A stretch of 64,000 nucleotides of DNA from Lachnospiraceae bacterium (GTDB lineage Bacteria; Bacillota; Clostridia; Lachnospirales; Lachnospiraceae): NCBI GenBank assembly GCA_017480195.1, contig JAFVBE010000009.1:41990-105989 (forward strand), in the 5' to 3' direction. The translations under genes and the position numbers were made by a program. Numbering within the stretch: position 1 is the stretch's first letter; the number at the start of each line of letters is the position of its first letter. Below the pieces are notes generated by a model, which made no database searches, had not been told where the DNA came from, and saw nothing but the letters and a program-made list of their open reading frames with translations. This document shows positions 15,223 through 25,398 of this stretch, in pieces.

Positions 15223-17538
15223 ATGAAACCTAATATCAAAAACATAATTCTTGTACTGCTTGGCCTGTGTGCGATAGCGGTCGTCATAACTGAGATTAAA
15301 TCCCGTTTTGAGAAAAAACAAGTAAATAACGAGAATGAAGCAACTGTGACAGAAGCGCAGATAGATATGAGTATGTATTACAGCTTCGCAGATGTGAAGG
15401 GAGAAGTGTCATATCTGGCAAATTCTAATGAAGAGGCAGAAACGCTGAACAGGCTTATAGATGTATTGAATCAGAGCCAACCGATAAATGTAGGGTATGT
15501 CAGATCAGTATGCGAGACAATCGGTGTGGATAGTGAAGTGTACAATGATGAGATAGGCAGCAAGGCTGATGAGGAGTATGTTACTAAAGAACAATTTGAT
15601 TCGATTTATGAGAATATACAGGCCTCAGGTATGATTGACGGACTTGGAAGATTTGATATATATGTGTTCGAGATAAAAGAGAATACTGATGAAGATGGCA
15701 ATTCTCATATGAGTGTATTTGACGGCTTCAATGAATTCGATATTTCACTTGATATTCCTGATGAATACATGGACAAGGTAATTGATGTATATATTAAGAA
15801 CGGCAGTATATATAAGATTAACGGATATGGTGATGACGAGACAATATTTGATAATGTTTGGGTTATTAGTGCAGATAATTCGGAATGTACATTTTTGTAT
15901 AAAGGCATTGAGAAAAAATGTGATAATAATTCCGAGACTAATCAAGGTAAGAATTATGTTGCAAGAGTTACAATTGATAATTCCGGTGTAAAACTTATAG
16001 AAAAACAGTCGGATATAAGCACTGTCAAGGTATCTGCAATAAAAGATAACGCTTTAAATACAGACATTGGCAAATATCAAATGAGTGAAAATTTTGTGAT
16101 ATATAATACCTATGGAGACAGTGTGCTGTGCGAGAACAATGTAGAGACATTGAAGGGATATAAGTATGTTGATATAGTTAAGTCGGATGATATGGTTATA
16201 GCTGCCATAGTGGATGATGCACTCATAAATGATGATATAAGGGTTATCCTTTCAAATGATGACTATACTGCATATAATATGGAGAAGGTTATACTTACCT
16301 GTGATAAGTCATATAATGTAGAATATCCGAATGAAGATACTGCATCTTATAATGCAAATGACCGTATTACCATAAAATACAGTGATTATGAAGAAGGTGA
16401 CATTATAAAAATCACACCGGACGAGGGCGGAAGCATTGAGCTTTTTAGCATAGAGAGAACCTATGGTAATCCGATATATTCGGGAAGCATCGAGGTTATA
16501 ATAGGCGAGGAATATCTTAATCTGATTAATGTCGTACCGCTTGAGACATATCTTTACAGTGTGTTATCCAGCGAAATGCCTGCGGGAGCATCTCCTGAGG
16601 CTCTTAAGGCGATGGCTGTGGTATACAGAGCTTATGCATATAGCAAATTAACTGACGGAAGCTTCGATGATTATTATGCGAATCTTGATGATTCAAGCCT
16701 TTGTCAGTTATATAACAGCTATGAGATAAGAGAGGATTGCGTTCAGGCGGTGAAGGATACCTATGGTATTATCCCGGTATACGAGGATGAGGTTATAATA
16801 CCCTTCTCGTATCTTACTTCCTATGGTATGAAATGTACTAATTCTGAGATATGGGGCGGAAGTGATTATGAATATTATATAAGCGAGGTTGACGACTTAG
16901 GAGGAGGCAGCCTTGATTTATCTGAGGAGGAGAGCTTTAGACAGTTTTTATCGGACAGTATGGGTTATGAAACCGTTGATATGGATATGCCTTATTACAG
17001 GTGGCATGTGGATTTTACATTTGATGAGATGACGGAGGCTGTAAACTCTACACTTAGCGAAAGGAACGCTGCATCAGGAAATATTATGGTAAGACTTGAG
17101 GATGGCTCTTATGATTATATACAGAATCAGTCTTTAGGTGAGGTTCTTGATATTAATATTACGGAGAGAAGTCTAAGCGGTGCAGTTATTTCATATGAGA
17201 TTGAAGGAAGTGAATCTGTAATATCCGTAACCGGTCAGTCGAATATAAGGAATCTGCTCACACCGGTTAATCAGCAGATAGTAAGACAGGATGGCTCCAC
17301 TGCATCCAACTGGACATCGTTGCCGAGTGTATTTTATTACATTGATAAGACTGATACGGGATTTACGATATACGGCGGAGGTTTTGGGTATGGTGTAGGC
17401 ATAAGCGAAACCGGCGCACAGTCTCTTGCAGAAGCAGGGTATGATTATCAGTTTATTTTAGAACATTATTTTACCGGAATTAAATTTAATACAATATATG
17501 ATAATAGTGATGAAGAAGAGATTTCGGAGGAAGAATGA
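15223..17538 (+). CDS. SpoIID/LytB domain cell-wall protein
   Basis: The 771-residue protein has an N-terminal membrane anchor (about 8-24), then a long acidic extracellular part. The SpoIID/LytB domain occupies about 425-770: VVPLETYLYSVLSSEMPAGASPEALKAMAVVYRAYAY is the signature with the catalytic-type Glu, and FGYGVGISETGAQSLAEAGYDYQFILEHYFTG is the typical end. SpoIID proteins are lytic transglycosylases acting on peptidoglycan. The roughly 400 residues before the domain make it much longer than sporulation SpoIID (about 340), so a vegetative or divergent role is likely. It overlaps the next gene by 4 bases (ATGA). Confidence 0.87.
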   Translation: MKPNIKNIILVLLGLCAIAVVITEIKSRFEKKQVNNENEATVTEAQIDMSMYYSFADVKGEVSYLANSNEEAETLNRLIDVLNQSQPINVGYVRSVCETIGVDSEVYNDEIGSKADEEYVTKEQFDSIYENIQASGMIDGLGRFDIYVFEIKENTDEDGNSHMSVFDGFNEFDISLDIPDEYMDKVIDVYIKNGSIYKINGYGDDETIFDNVWVISADNSECTFLYKGIEKKCDNNSETNQGKNYVARVTIDNSGVKLIEKQSDISTVKVSAIKDNALNTDIGKYQMSENFVIYNTYGDSVLCENNVETLKGYKYVDIVKSDDMVIAAIVDDALINDDIRVILSNDDYTAYNMEKVILTCDKSYNVEYPNEDTASYNANDRITIKYSDYEEGDIIKITPDEGGSIELFSIERTYGNPIYSGSIEVIIGEEYLNLINVVPLETYLYSVLSSEMPAGASPEALKAMAVVYRAYAYSKLTDGSFDDYYANLDDSSLCQLYNSYEIREDCVQAVKDTYGIIPVYEDEVIIPFSYLTSYGMKCTNSEIWGGSDYEYYISEVDDLGGGSLDLSEEESFRQFLSDSMGYETVDMDMPYYRWHVDFTFDEMTEAVNSTLSERNAASGNIMVRLEDGSYDYIQNQSLGEVLDINITERSLSGAVISYEIEGSESVISVTGQSNIRNLLTPVNQQIVRQDGSTASNWTSLPSVFYYIDKTDTGFTIYGGGFGYGVGISETGAQSLAEAGYDYQFILEHYFTGIKFNTIYDNSDEEEISEEE

Positions 17539-18413
17539 TTAAGAAGATAGTATCATTTTTAAATCGTTTTTTTACAAAAGCGTCTGATGACAGTCTGGCA
17601 GCATATGCAGCACAGACTACTTTCTATGTCATGCTTTCATTCTTTCCTTTTATTATATTTGTATTTATTCTTGCTTCGAAAGTTTCGTTTATAAATACGG
17701 ATATAATAAACTATATTCTGGATATTGCTCCTGATGAATTCAGGGATTATATTATGTTTATAGTTGACGATATAGTTTATTCCAACAGCCGCTCCTTTAC
17801 CATAATCACAATATTAGTTATACTCTGGTCGGCGGGCAAGGGCTTACAGGCTCTTACAAATGGTTTGGATAAGATATATCAGGTTGAAAAAAAGAAAAAT
17901 TTTGTGCTTGTAAGACTGCTTAGCATACTGTATATATTTGTGTTTATGATAATGATGTCTGTACTTGTAGTTATTCATATCTTTGGTGCAGGTATAGCAA
18001 GGAGGCTTATAAGTGAGTGGCCTGCACTGCTTCACCCAGCGCTTCTGATACTGAGTCTTAAAAATGCATTTACATTTATAGTTACACTTATTTTTATTCT
18101 ACTGATATATTATCAGCTTCCGAATAGAAAGGGAAAATTCATGCGAGAACTTCCCGGAGCTACATTCTCGGCATTTTTATGGATGCTCATTACAAGTGGT
18201 TTTTCTTTTTATATAAGGCATGTATCGAATACCTCTTATATGTATGGAAGCCTTACATCAATAATACTTATCCTGATGTGGCTTTATATATGCTTACAGG
18301 TGGTGTTCTTCGGTGCGGAGATTAATTATTTTATAACACCGGTGTTTGACAGATCAGATAAGAAAAAAAGAGATAAAAAGGACAAAAAAAAATCGGCTAA
18401 TGTTGACACTTAA
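17535..18413 (+). CDS. YihY/BrkB family membrane protein
   Basis: The 292-residue inner-membrane protein has about six hydrophobic segments (for example 29-50, 88-107, 132-155, 177-197, 212-232, 243-266) and a Lys-rich tail. The opening AAYAAQTTFYVMLSFFPFIIF and LWSAGKGLQALTNGLDKIYQV are YihY family signatures. These proteins were once called ribonuclease BN, which was wrong; their role is unknown. It overlaps the SpoIID-like gene by four bases, so the two are translationally coupled. The glyA -35 lies in its last codons. Confidence 0.9.
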   Translation: MIKKIVSFLNRFFTKASDDSLAAYAAQTTFYVMLSFFPFIIFVFILASKVSFINTDIINYILDIAPDEFRDYIMFIVDDIVYSNSRSFTIITILVILWSAGKGLQALTNGLDKIYQVEKKKNFVLVRLLSILYIFVFMIMMSVLVVIHIFGAGIARRLISEWPALLHPALLILSLKNAFTFIVTLIFILLIYYQLPNRKGKFMRELPGATFSAFLWMLITSGFSFYIRHVSNTSYMYGSLTSIILILMWLYICLQVVFFGAEINYFITPVFDRSDKKKRDKKDKKKSANVDT

Positions 18414-18432
18414 AATGGATATAGGCTATAAT
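18403..18432 (+). promoter_or_regulatory. glyA promoter
   Basis: TTGACA (18403-18408), 18 bp and TATAAT (18427-18432); the -35 lies in the 3' end of the yihY-like gene. Confidence 0.7.
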
Positions 18433-18505
18433 GTTTTTTAATTGTTAAGAATTACAATAAATATATGCAATAAAAAATCATAAAATAATAAATGGAGGTA
18501 TTAAA

Positions 18506-19741
18506 ATGTACGATTTTGATGAGATTTTGAAAGAAGATTCCGAGATTGCTGAGGCTATGACGGCGGAAATTAAAAGACAGAATGATAATATCGAGCTTAT
18601 CGCTTCAGAGAATATTGTATCTAAAGCAGTTATGGCGGCTATGGGAAGTCCGCTTACTAATAAGTACGCTGAGGGATATCCGGGTAAGAGATATTATGGA
18701 GGCTGTGAGCATGTAGATGTAGTGGAGGATTTGGCAAGAGAGAGAGCTAAGGAATTATTCGGCTGTGAATATGCCAATGTTCAGCCGCATTCAGGAGCAC
18801 AGGCTAACATGGCTGCATTTTTCGCTATCATGGAACCGGGAGATACATTTATGGGAATGAATCTTGCGCATGGAGGACATCTTACACATGGTTCACCTGT
18901 AAATATGTCAGGTAAGTATTTCAATGTAGTTCCTTACGGTGTAAATGATGATGGATTTATAGATTATGACGAGGTTTTAAGAATTGCAAAGGAATGTAAG
19001 CCTAAGCTTATCGTAGCAGGGGCTTCAGCCTATGCAAGAGCAATCGACTTTAAGCGTTTCAGAGAAATCGCAGATGAGGTCGGTGCAGTACTTATGGTGG
19101 ATATGGCTCATATAGCAGGACTTGTCGCTGCAGGACTGCATCAAAGCCCGATTCCGTATGCTCATGTTACCACAACCACTACGCATAAGACCTTAAGAGG
19201 TCCTCGTGGCGGTATGATTTTATCAAGCAATGAGGTTAATGAGAAATATAACTTTAACAAGGCTGTATTCCCCGGTATTCAGGGAGGTCCTTTGATGCAT
19301 GTAATAGCTGCTAAGGCTGTATGCTTCAAGGAAGCTTTGTCTGATGAGTATAAGGCATATATGACTCAGGTTAAGAAGAATGCAGATACACTTGCAAAGG
19401 CTCTTATGGAGAGAGGCTTTAATATAGTTTCAGGCGGTACGGACAATCATTTGATGTTGGTTGATTTGCAGAATCTTGATATGACCGGTAAGGAGGTTGA
19501 AAAGCTTCTTGACTCGGTTCATATTACAGCAAATAAGAATACGGTACCTAATGATCCTAAGTCACCATTTGTAACAAGCGGTATCAGACTCGGTACACCT
19601 GCAATAACTACCAGAGGTGCCAATGAGGATGATATGATAACTATAGCTGATGCGATTAAGGCGGCAGTTATTGACAAGGATAATGACAAGGCTATGTCAC
19701 TTGTAAAGAGTATAACTGACAAGTATCCTCTTTATAAGTAG
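18506..19741 (+). CDS. glyA: Serine hydroxymethyltransferase
   Basis: The 411-residue PLP enzyme interconverts serine and glycine and loads one-carbon units on tetrahydrofolate. The PLP lysine is K228 in [15 protein letters not shown], and [10 protein letters not shown] and [12 protein letters not shown] are further family motifs. GGAGG lies 7 bases before the ATG. It has its own promoter and a terminator immediately after it, so it is a single-gene unit. I see no glycine riboswitch in the short 5' leader. Confidence 0.97.
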   Translation: MYDFDEILKEDSEIAEAMTAEIKRQNDNIELIASENIVSKAVMAAMGSPLTNKYAEGYPGKRYYGGCEHVDVVEDLARERAKELFGCEYANVQPHSGAQANMAAFFAIMEPGDTFMGMNLAHGGHLTHGSPVNMSGKYFNVVPYGVNDDGFIDYDEVLRIAKECKPKLIVAGASAYARAIDFKRFREIADEVGAVLMVDMAHIAGLVAAGLHQSPIPYAHVTTTTTHKTLRGPRGGMILSSNEVNEKYNFNKAVFPGIQGGPLMHVIAAKAVCFKEALSDEYKAYMTQVKKNADTLAKALMERGFNIVSGGTDNHLMLVDLQNLDMTGKEVEKLLDSVHITANKNTVPNDPKSPFVTSGIRLGTPAITTRGANEDDMITIADAIKAAVIDKDNDKAMSLVKSITDKYPLYK

Positions 19742-19749
19742 GATTATGA

Positions 19750-19791
19750 CTAAAAGGCTATTGTATTATCATTATACAGATAGCCTTTTAG
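19750..19791 (+). terminator. glyA terminator
   Basis: CTAAAAGGCTAT (19750-19761) pairs perfectly with ATAGCCTTTTAG (19780-19791) around an 18-nt loop; the T run is partly inside the stem. Confidence 0.7.
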
Positions 19792-19823
19792 ATTTTAATA
19801 TATAATTGTTATGGAGAATAACT

Positions 19824-21740
19824 ATGGATAACAATAATCAGGGAAATAACCAAAACAATAATAATTCAAATAACAATGACAACAAGAAAAAACCTACTAT
19901 GACAGCGATAATTCTTATATTATCAGTGCTTCTTACTTTCGCTGTCTGGACGGCTTATAATAAGGTTAAGAACATGAGCAGGGAAGAGGTTACCTATGAC
20001 CAGTTTATTCAGATGCTGGATGGTGGTGAGGTCGATAGTGTCAAGATATACAATGATGAGATAACTTTCAAGCCGAAGATAAATCCCGACTCTGTATATG
20101 AGAAGACCTATTATGTAATCAGAACTGACGATTATAATCTCGTCGAAAGACTTGCAGCAGCAGGCGTAGTGTTCGAAGAGGTATATGAGGGCGGTAATGC
20201 CATAATATTAAATATTGTATCCTATGGCGTTATGATACTTGCCTTTTATATCCTTATGATGCTTATTATGCGTCAGGCTACTAAGAGTGGCGGCATAATG
20301 GGTATAAATAAAAGCAATGCCAAGATGTATGTTGAGAAGGAAACCGGTGTTACCTTCTCTGATGTAGCAGGTCAGGAGGAAGCTAAGGAATCTCTTACCG
20401 AGATAGTTGACTTCCTTGAGAAGCCTAAGAAGTATCTTGAGATAGGTGCAAAGCTTCCAAGAGGTGCACTGCTTGTTGGACCTCCGGGTACAGGTAAGAC
20501 GCTTCTTGCTAAGGCTATAGCAGGCGAGGCTAAGGTTCCGTTCTTCTCGATATCCGGTTCGGAATTTGTGGAAATGTATGTCGGATTAGGCGCTTCGAGA
20601 GTTAGAGAACTCTTTAAAAAAGCTAACGAAATGGCACCTTGTATAATATTTATAGACGAGATTGATGCAATAGGAAGAAGCAGAGATACAAGATATGCAG
20701 GTGGAGACTCCGAGAGAGAGCAGACACTTAATCAGCTCTTATCTGAGATGGATGGTTTTGATACCTCTAAGGGTATTATAATACTTGCTGCAACGAACAG
20801 ACCGGAGGTGCTCGATAAGGCACTCCTTCGTCCGGGAAGATTTGACAGAAGAATAATTGTATCAAAGCCTGATTTGAAGGGAAGAATTGATACGCTTAAG
20901 GTTCATTCCAAGAATGTCAAGCTTGATGATACAGTAGATTTCAAGGAACTTGCGCTTGCAACCTCAGGTGCGGTAGGTGCAGACCTTGCGAATATCATAA
21001 ATGAGGGTGCGCTCTTAGCCGTAAGAAACGGCAGGGAATATGTATCACAGAAGGATTTCATAGCTGCTATAGAGATTGTATTTGCAGGTAAGGAGAAGAA
21101 GGAGAAGCTTCTCAGTCCTAAGGAGAAGAGGATTGTGGCATATCACGAGGCAGGACATGCGCTTGCAAATGCACTCCAGAAAAACACCCTTCCTATACAG
21201 CGTATAACCATAGTTCCGAGAACTTCAGGTGCTTTAGGTTATGTATGGCAGGTTCCTGAGGAGGAGAAGCAGTTAGAGACTAAGAAGGAATTAGAAGAAC
21301 AGATAGTTATAAGTCTTGCCGGTCGTGCGGCTGAGGAACTTAAATTTGATTCCGTTACAACCGGTGCATCAAATGATATAGAGAAGGCTACAAACATTGC
21401 AAGGACTATGATAACTATGTATGGTATGTCGGAGAAATTCGGTATGGTTCAGCTTGAAGGTATAACCGGAGAGTATTTGGACAGAAGAAGAGTGCTTAAC
21501 TGCTCTGCTGAGACCGAGACTAAGGTTGATAACGAAGTCAAAAATCTCATAAAGGCATCTTATGAGAAGGCATTTAAGCTTCTTAAGAAGAATGTTGAAA
21601 CCTTAGATGCCGTAGCAGAGGTATTAATTGAGAAAGAGAATATATCAGGTAAGGAATTCACTGAGATATTTGAGAAGTATCAGAATGTTAAGCTTAAGAC
21701 TAAGAACGAAGACGGAGAAGACCTTTTAGTAGGTGAGTAA
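19824..21740 (+). CDS. ftsH: ATP-dependent zinc metalloprotease FtsH
   Basis: The protein has 638 residues from the ATG at 19824; GGAG at 19813-19816 decides this start over an in-frame TTG six codons before. An Asn-rich N-terminus (about 15 Asn in the first 20 residues) precedes the first membrane segment (about 26-44); the second is near 128-149. The AAA module has Walker A GPPGTGKT (219-226) and Walker B CIIFIDEIDAIG (about 273-284). The protease zinc site is HEAGH (441-445). It degrades membrane and regulatory proteins from the cytoplasmic side. The nucleotidase gene follows 14 bp later. Confidence 0.97.
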   Translation: MDNNNQGNNQNNNNSNNNDNKKKPTMTAIILILSVLLTFAVWTAYNKVKNMSREEVTYDQFIQMLDGGEVDSVKIYNDEITFKPKINPDSVYEKTYYVIRTDDYNLVERLAAAGVVFEEVYEGGNAIILNIVSYGVMILAFYILMMLIMRQATKSGGIMGINKSNAKMYVEKETGVTFSDVAGQEEAKESLTEIVDFLEKPKKYLEIGAKLPRGALLVGPPGTGKTLLAKAIAGEAKVPFFSISGSEFVEMYVGLGASRVRELFKKANEMAPCIIFIDEIDAIGRSRDTRYAGGDSEREQTLNQLLSEMDGFDTSKGIIILAATNRPEVLDKALLRPGRFDRRIIVSKPDLKGRIDTLKVHSKNVKLDDTVDFKELALATSGAVGADLANIINEGALLAVRNGREYVSQKDFIAAIEIVFAGKEKKEKLLSPKEKRIVAYHEAGHALANALQKNTLPIQRITIVPRTSGALGYVWQVPEEEKQLETKKELEEQIVISLAGRAAEELKFDSVTTGASNDIEKATNIARTMITMYGMSEKFGMVQLEGITGEYLDRRRVLNCSAETETKVDNEVKNLIKASYEKAFKLLKKNVETLDAVAEVLIEKENISGKEFTEIFEKYQNVKLKTKNEDGEDLLVGE

Positions 21741-21754
21741 TTTGGAGATTTTCT

Positions 21755-22342
21755 ATGGAATATAACTTTTTTGCAACTGTAGCGAGAATGAAATATATTA
21801 ACAGATGGGCGCTTATGCGCAATACGAGAGAGGAAAATCTCTCTGAGCATTCGCTGGATGTAAGTATGATAGCGCATGCGCTGTGTGTGATAGGCAATGC
21901 AAGATATGGAAAGAAGCTTGATGCTAACCATGCTGCGTTAATCGGCTTATATCATGATGCCTCAGAGATAATCACAGGAGATATGCCTACACCTATTAAG
22001 TATTACAATCAGGATATAAAGGAAGCCTATAAAACCATAGAAGAAAGAGCGAATCGTAAGCTTCTGTCACAGCTTCCTGACGATATAAGTAAGGCTTACG
22101 AGGATGTGTTCTTTAAAACCGAAAATTATGAATATGAGTGGAGGCTTGTCAAAGCTGCTGACAAGCTTTCTGCTCTGATTAAATGTATTGAGGAAGAAAA
22201 AACAGGTAATAAGGAATTTACAAAAGCTAAGGAAGCTACAGGCAAAGCAGTTGAAAAGCTTGCTACCGAGCTTCCTGAGGTAAATGATTTTATGAAGGAA
22301 TTTCTTCCTGCTTATGCCAAGACCTTAGATGAATTAAATTAA
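21755..22342 (+). CDS. yfbR: 5'-deoxynucleotidase, YfbR-type HD hydrolase
   Basis: This 195-residue HD-domain enzyme should remove phosphate from deoxynucleoside 5'-monophosphates. The metal site can be followed in ENLSEHSLDVSMIAHAL, GLYHDASEIITGDMPTPIKY (HD pair) and the later LVKAADKLSALIKC Asp. The opening FFATVARMKYINRWALMR matches YfbR. It is close after ftsH, probably one transcript. Its stop overlaps by four bases the stop of the convergent ATPase gene, with no room for a separate terminator. Confidence 0.9.
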   Translation: MEYNFFATVARMKYINRWALMRNTREENLSEHSLDVSMIAHALCVIGNARYGKKLDANHAALIGLYHDASEIITGDMPTPIKYYNQDIKEAYKTIEERANRKLLSQLPDDISKAYEDVFFKTENYEYEWRLVKAADKLSALIKCIEEEKTGNKEFTKAKEATGKAVEKLATELPEVNDFMKEFLPAYAKTLDELN

Positions 22343-23658
22343 AGACAGAATAAACCATAAGCAGGTACATTTAATATTTTTTTGTCCAGGTTCACTTGCT
22401 CAAGAGAGATTTTTAATGAAAATTCCGTATCAACATTCTTTTCTCTGAAGACTTTTATATTCTGTGCCTTATTATTGACTACAAATCTTATGTCGACCGG
22501 AACAGTGGCATCTTCGCTTTCATATATAAATGGCACTCTTGCTGTAGCACCGGATATCCAGTAATATATAAAACCAACATTGCTTGACAACTCTTGGAAT
22601 ATATATTGCTCAGCTACTGCGCCATTGGCTTCGGTGAATATATCTATAGCTTCTAATTCCTCATTTACAGGCAAATCAAGCGCTGCTCTTAAAAGTCCGT
22701 GATCTACGAAGAATAACTCAAAGGATTTATCATCTATATAGTCCTCAAGAGGAAGCTTGCATAATTTAACTCTTGGAAGTTTTCTGGCAAAACCAAGACC
22801 GCACAGATTTTGCACAGCATCTGAATATTCTCTTGCACGAGCATTCTCCTCAACATAGCGGTACATAAATTTCTTGTTATCATATGTAAGCTGTTTAGCC
22901 ATACTGTTCCATATTCTTATGATTCGGGAAGACATGGCATAAGAGAAGGATTTTCTTATGCGGCTTTCATACTCATCAAGGAGCTCCTTTTGAAGAGGTC
23001 TTATGATTGAATAATCTTTCGTATGAAGAAATCTGTGTACGACCTTCGGCATACCACCGGTAAGCATATAATCTCTCAAATGGTTCTTTATTGTCTGCTC
23101 GTCATCAGGCTTTAACCTTTCGTTTTTATGATTTTCAATCAAGGCAAGTAAATCATTAGCTTTATTTGCAATCATATATTCTTCGAAGGTCATAGGTCTC
23201 ATACGAATTATATTAAATGTATCAATATGAGTAAATTCAAATTCGGTTATGTTCATTGAAGAAGCAATAAGGCATATTGTGTAATTAGGATGAGCCTTCT
23301 GGTATTCTAAGAAGAATTCTGCTGCGTCTGGAATATTCTGGATTTCATCAAATATAAGCAGACCTTCCGAAAAATTATTTGTACCAAAGTGCTGCTCTAA
23401 TATGAAATCAACATCAGAAATCTTCGTTTCAATGGATACATCCTCCTCATCGTTATCCTTATCGACCTTTCTGGTTATAATATCTTTGAATGCTGCATTT
23501 TTGTAACAATCCACGGATTTTAAATCATTAAAATAAGCCTTGGCAAAATCGTTTACAGACCAGCTTTTACCAACGCCATATGCCCCCTTGACATATAAAA
23601 TTCCTTTATGGCCGTCTTCGTACCATGCAACGAGGTTATTGATTATATTTCTATACAT
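22339..23658 (-). CDS. AAA ATPase with DUF4143-type C-terminus
   Basis: The 439-residue protein is a distant paralogue of the ATPase at 750-2048. Walker A is KGAYGVGKS (about 25-33) and Walker B lies in GLLIFDEIQNI. The middle has LTGGMPKVVHRFL, matching the family's GGMP motif. The C-terminal VPVDIRFVV segment corresponds to the DUF4143 nuclease-like strand, but the E-x-K of the other copy is not preserved, so any nuclease activity is doubtful. AGGAG precedes the start at 23658. It is monocistronic. The function is unknown. Confidence 0.83.
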   Translation of the reverse strand: MYRNIINNLVAWYEDGHKGILYVKGAYGVGKSWSVNDFAKAYFNDLKSVDCYKNAAFKDIITRKVDKDNDEEDVSIETKISDVDFILEQHFGTNNFSEGLLIFDEIQNIPDAAEFFLEYQKAHPNYTICLIASSMNITEFEFTHIDTFNIIRMRPMTFEEYMIANKANDLLALIENHKNERLKPDDEQTIKNHLRDYMLTGGMPKVVHRFLHTKDYSIIRPLQKELLDEYESRIRKSFSYAMSSRIIRIWNSMAKQLTYDNKKFMYRYVEENARAREYSDAVQNLCGLGFARKLPRVKLCKLPLEDYIDDKSFELFFVDHGLLRAALDLPVNEELEAIDIFTEANGAVAEQYIFQELSSNVGFIYYWISGATARVPFIYESEDATVPVDIRFVVNNKAQNIKVFREKNVDTEFSLKISLEQVNLDKKILNVPAYGLFCL

Positions 23659-23800
23659 AAAAATTTCTCCTAGGTTTTAAAAGTAAAATAAATGATTAAT
23701 ACTTATTTTAGACAAATTTTTATATTGTGTCAACGATAATAAAAATATTTATTTTATTTGAATAAATATTTCATAATGCTTGTTCACATTTGGTGTTGTG

Positions 23801-23890
23801 TGGTATAACAACCGCAGACCGGTCGTTATCGCATTAGCTCGCCAAATAAGCGCTTTCGCGCTTGCTTGGCTCACTTTATTGTGGTATAAT
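23801..23890 (+). repeat. Promoter-carrying repeat, single copy
   Basis: The unit runs from GGTATAACAACCGCA through GGTCGTTATCGCATTAGCTC to GTGGTATAAT. Its core is the hairpin CCAA-ata-AGCGC-tttc-GCGCT-tgc-TTGG (about 23842-23869). TTGCTT (23862-23867), 17 bp and TATAAT (23885-23890) make a complete promoter whose -35 lies in the hairpin's right arm. The same sequence occurs twice in tandem at 39953-40091. It lies 40 bp before the AI-2E permease gene and probably drives it. Confidence 0.85.
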
Positions 23891-23930
23891 ATTATCGTAT
23901 TTAGATTTCTTATATTTGAGAGGTTTGGAA

Positions 23931-25370
23931 ATGAGAAACAAATGGAACAAAAATTATCTTAGAATTGGTGTGATTTTCACTGTTTCCTTATGTATAGCTA
24001 TAATTTTTAATCAGGTGATTCATGGCTGGAGAGTAATATTTAGTGTAATCGGAAGAATTTTTTCGGCACTTACTCCATTTATTATTGGTATAGTAATTGC
24101 ATATATTTTAAGTCCTGTTATGACCTATGTGAGACAGGGACTTGCATTTATGGTCAGTAAAATAAGTAAGACTCTTGATTACGACAAGGCCCATAAGAGA
24201 GTTAAGGGTTGGGCGGTATTCGTTACAATTGTTTTTTTCATTGCTCTTATTACAGTATTCCTATGGCTTGTTATACCGCATATATATCAGAGCCTCAAAG
24301 ATTTGGTGGACTCCTTCCCGGGATATGTGGAGAGTGTGCAGTCATGGATAGACAAGATATTTAGCAAGAATGAAACTCTGGAAGGAAGGCTTACGGAAGC
24401 GCTTAATTATGTAGAGGATAACATCACGACTATATTTGAGAATAAGATTATGCCGAACATGGACACCATAGTATTAAATGTTTCCTCGGGTATAGTCGTA
24501 GGTGTAAAGGCAGTATTTAATTTCCTGATTGGTATAATAGTAGCAGTTTATCTGCTTTACAGCAAGAATACTCTTATAGCTCAGGCAAAGAAATTTGTAT
24601 ACCTTTTCTTCTCCAAGAAGACCGGTAATAAAATTCTTGAAGGTTTGTCATATGCTAATTCAGTCTTCGGTGGCTTTATAAATGGCAAGATACTTGATTC
24701 GCTTATCATAGGAATCATATGCTTCATATTCACATCTGCCTTTGGTATGAGGTATGCTGTGCTTATAAGCGTCATAGTCGGTGTAACGAATATTATACCT
24801 TTCTTCGGACCATTTATCGGTGCGATACCGGGAGCGCTGCTTGCTCTTATGGATGATCCGATGATGTTCATAATATTTATAATATTTATTCTTCTGCTTC
24901 AACAGTTTGACGGTAATATACTTGGACCGCTTATACTTGGTGATTCAACAGGTCTTTCAGGTATGTGGGTTCTTGTTGCAATACTTGTAGGAGGAGACTT
25001 GTTCGGAGTCGCCGGCATGATACTTGGTGTTCCGGTATTTGCATGTCTGTACGCGCTTTTCGCTGTTCTGCTTCGAGATGGATTAAGAAACAAAAATTTG
25101 TCATCAGACACGGAGGACTATCATCTGCTTAAGGGTTTTGACGAGGAGACGGGTGAGCCGATATACAGGGACAAGCACGAGAAGAGACAGACTATCAAGA
25201 AAAAGAAGAAAAAGCATTTTTACGACAAAATGATTAAGAAAAAGAAAGAAAAAAATGATAATAAAGCAGGGGATTTATCTGATAATGAAATATTAGAAGA
25301 GAATATAGCAGAGAATCCAAAAGATAATGAAGACATCAAAAACAATGATATTTCTTCAAAAAAAAGATAA
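23931..25370 (+). CDS. AI-2E family transporter (permease)
   Basis: The 479-residue membrane protein starts at the ATG at 23931, which follows GAGGTTTGGA; an upstream in-frame TTG at 23862 is inside the repeat's -35. It has about eight membrane segments with the family's long loop near 140-225 (SLKDLVDSFPGYVESVQSWI) and the core segments FGGFINGKILDSLIIG and GVTNIIPFFGPFIGAIPG. The tail of about 90 residues is very Lys/Glu/Asp-rich and cytoplasmic. Family members export small molecules, Na+/H+ or AI-2; the substrate cannot be called here. The CbiE/CbiT-like gene follows at 28 bp. Confidence 0.9.
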   Translation: MRNKWNKNYLRIGVIFTVSLCIAIIFNQVIHGWRVIFSVIGRIFSALTPFIIGIVIAYILSPVMTYVRQGLAFMVSKISKTLDYDKAHKRVKGWAVFVTIVFFIALITVFLWLVIPHIYQSLKDLVDSFPGYVESVQSWIDKIFSKNETLEGRLTEALNYVEDNITTIFENKIMPNMDTIVLNVSSGIVVGVKAVFNFLIGIIVAVYLLYSKNTLIAQAKKFVYLFFSKKTGNKILEGLSYANSVFGGFINGKILDSLIIGIICFIFTSAFGMRYAVLISVIVGVTNIIPFFGPFIGAIPGALLALMDDPMMFIIFIIFILLLQQFDGNILGPLILGDSTGLSGMWVLVAILVGGDLFGVAGMILGVPVFACLYALFAVLLRDGLRNKNLSSDTEDYHLLKGFDEETGEPIYRDKHEKRQTIKKKKKKHFYDKMIKKKKEKNDNKAGDLSDNEILEENIAENPKDNEDIKNNDISSKKR

Positions 25371-25398
25371 TAACGAATAGACATACGGAGGTATAGCT

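Noticed and set aside
15012-15233. 73-codon ORF before the SpoIID-like gene
   Set aside because: No ribosome site, odd composition, and it overlaps a structured RNA with its own strong promoter.
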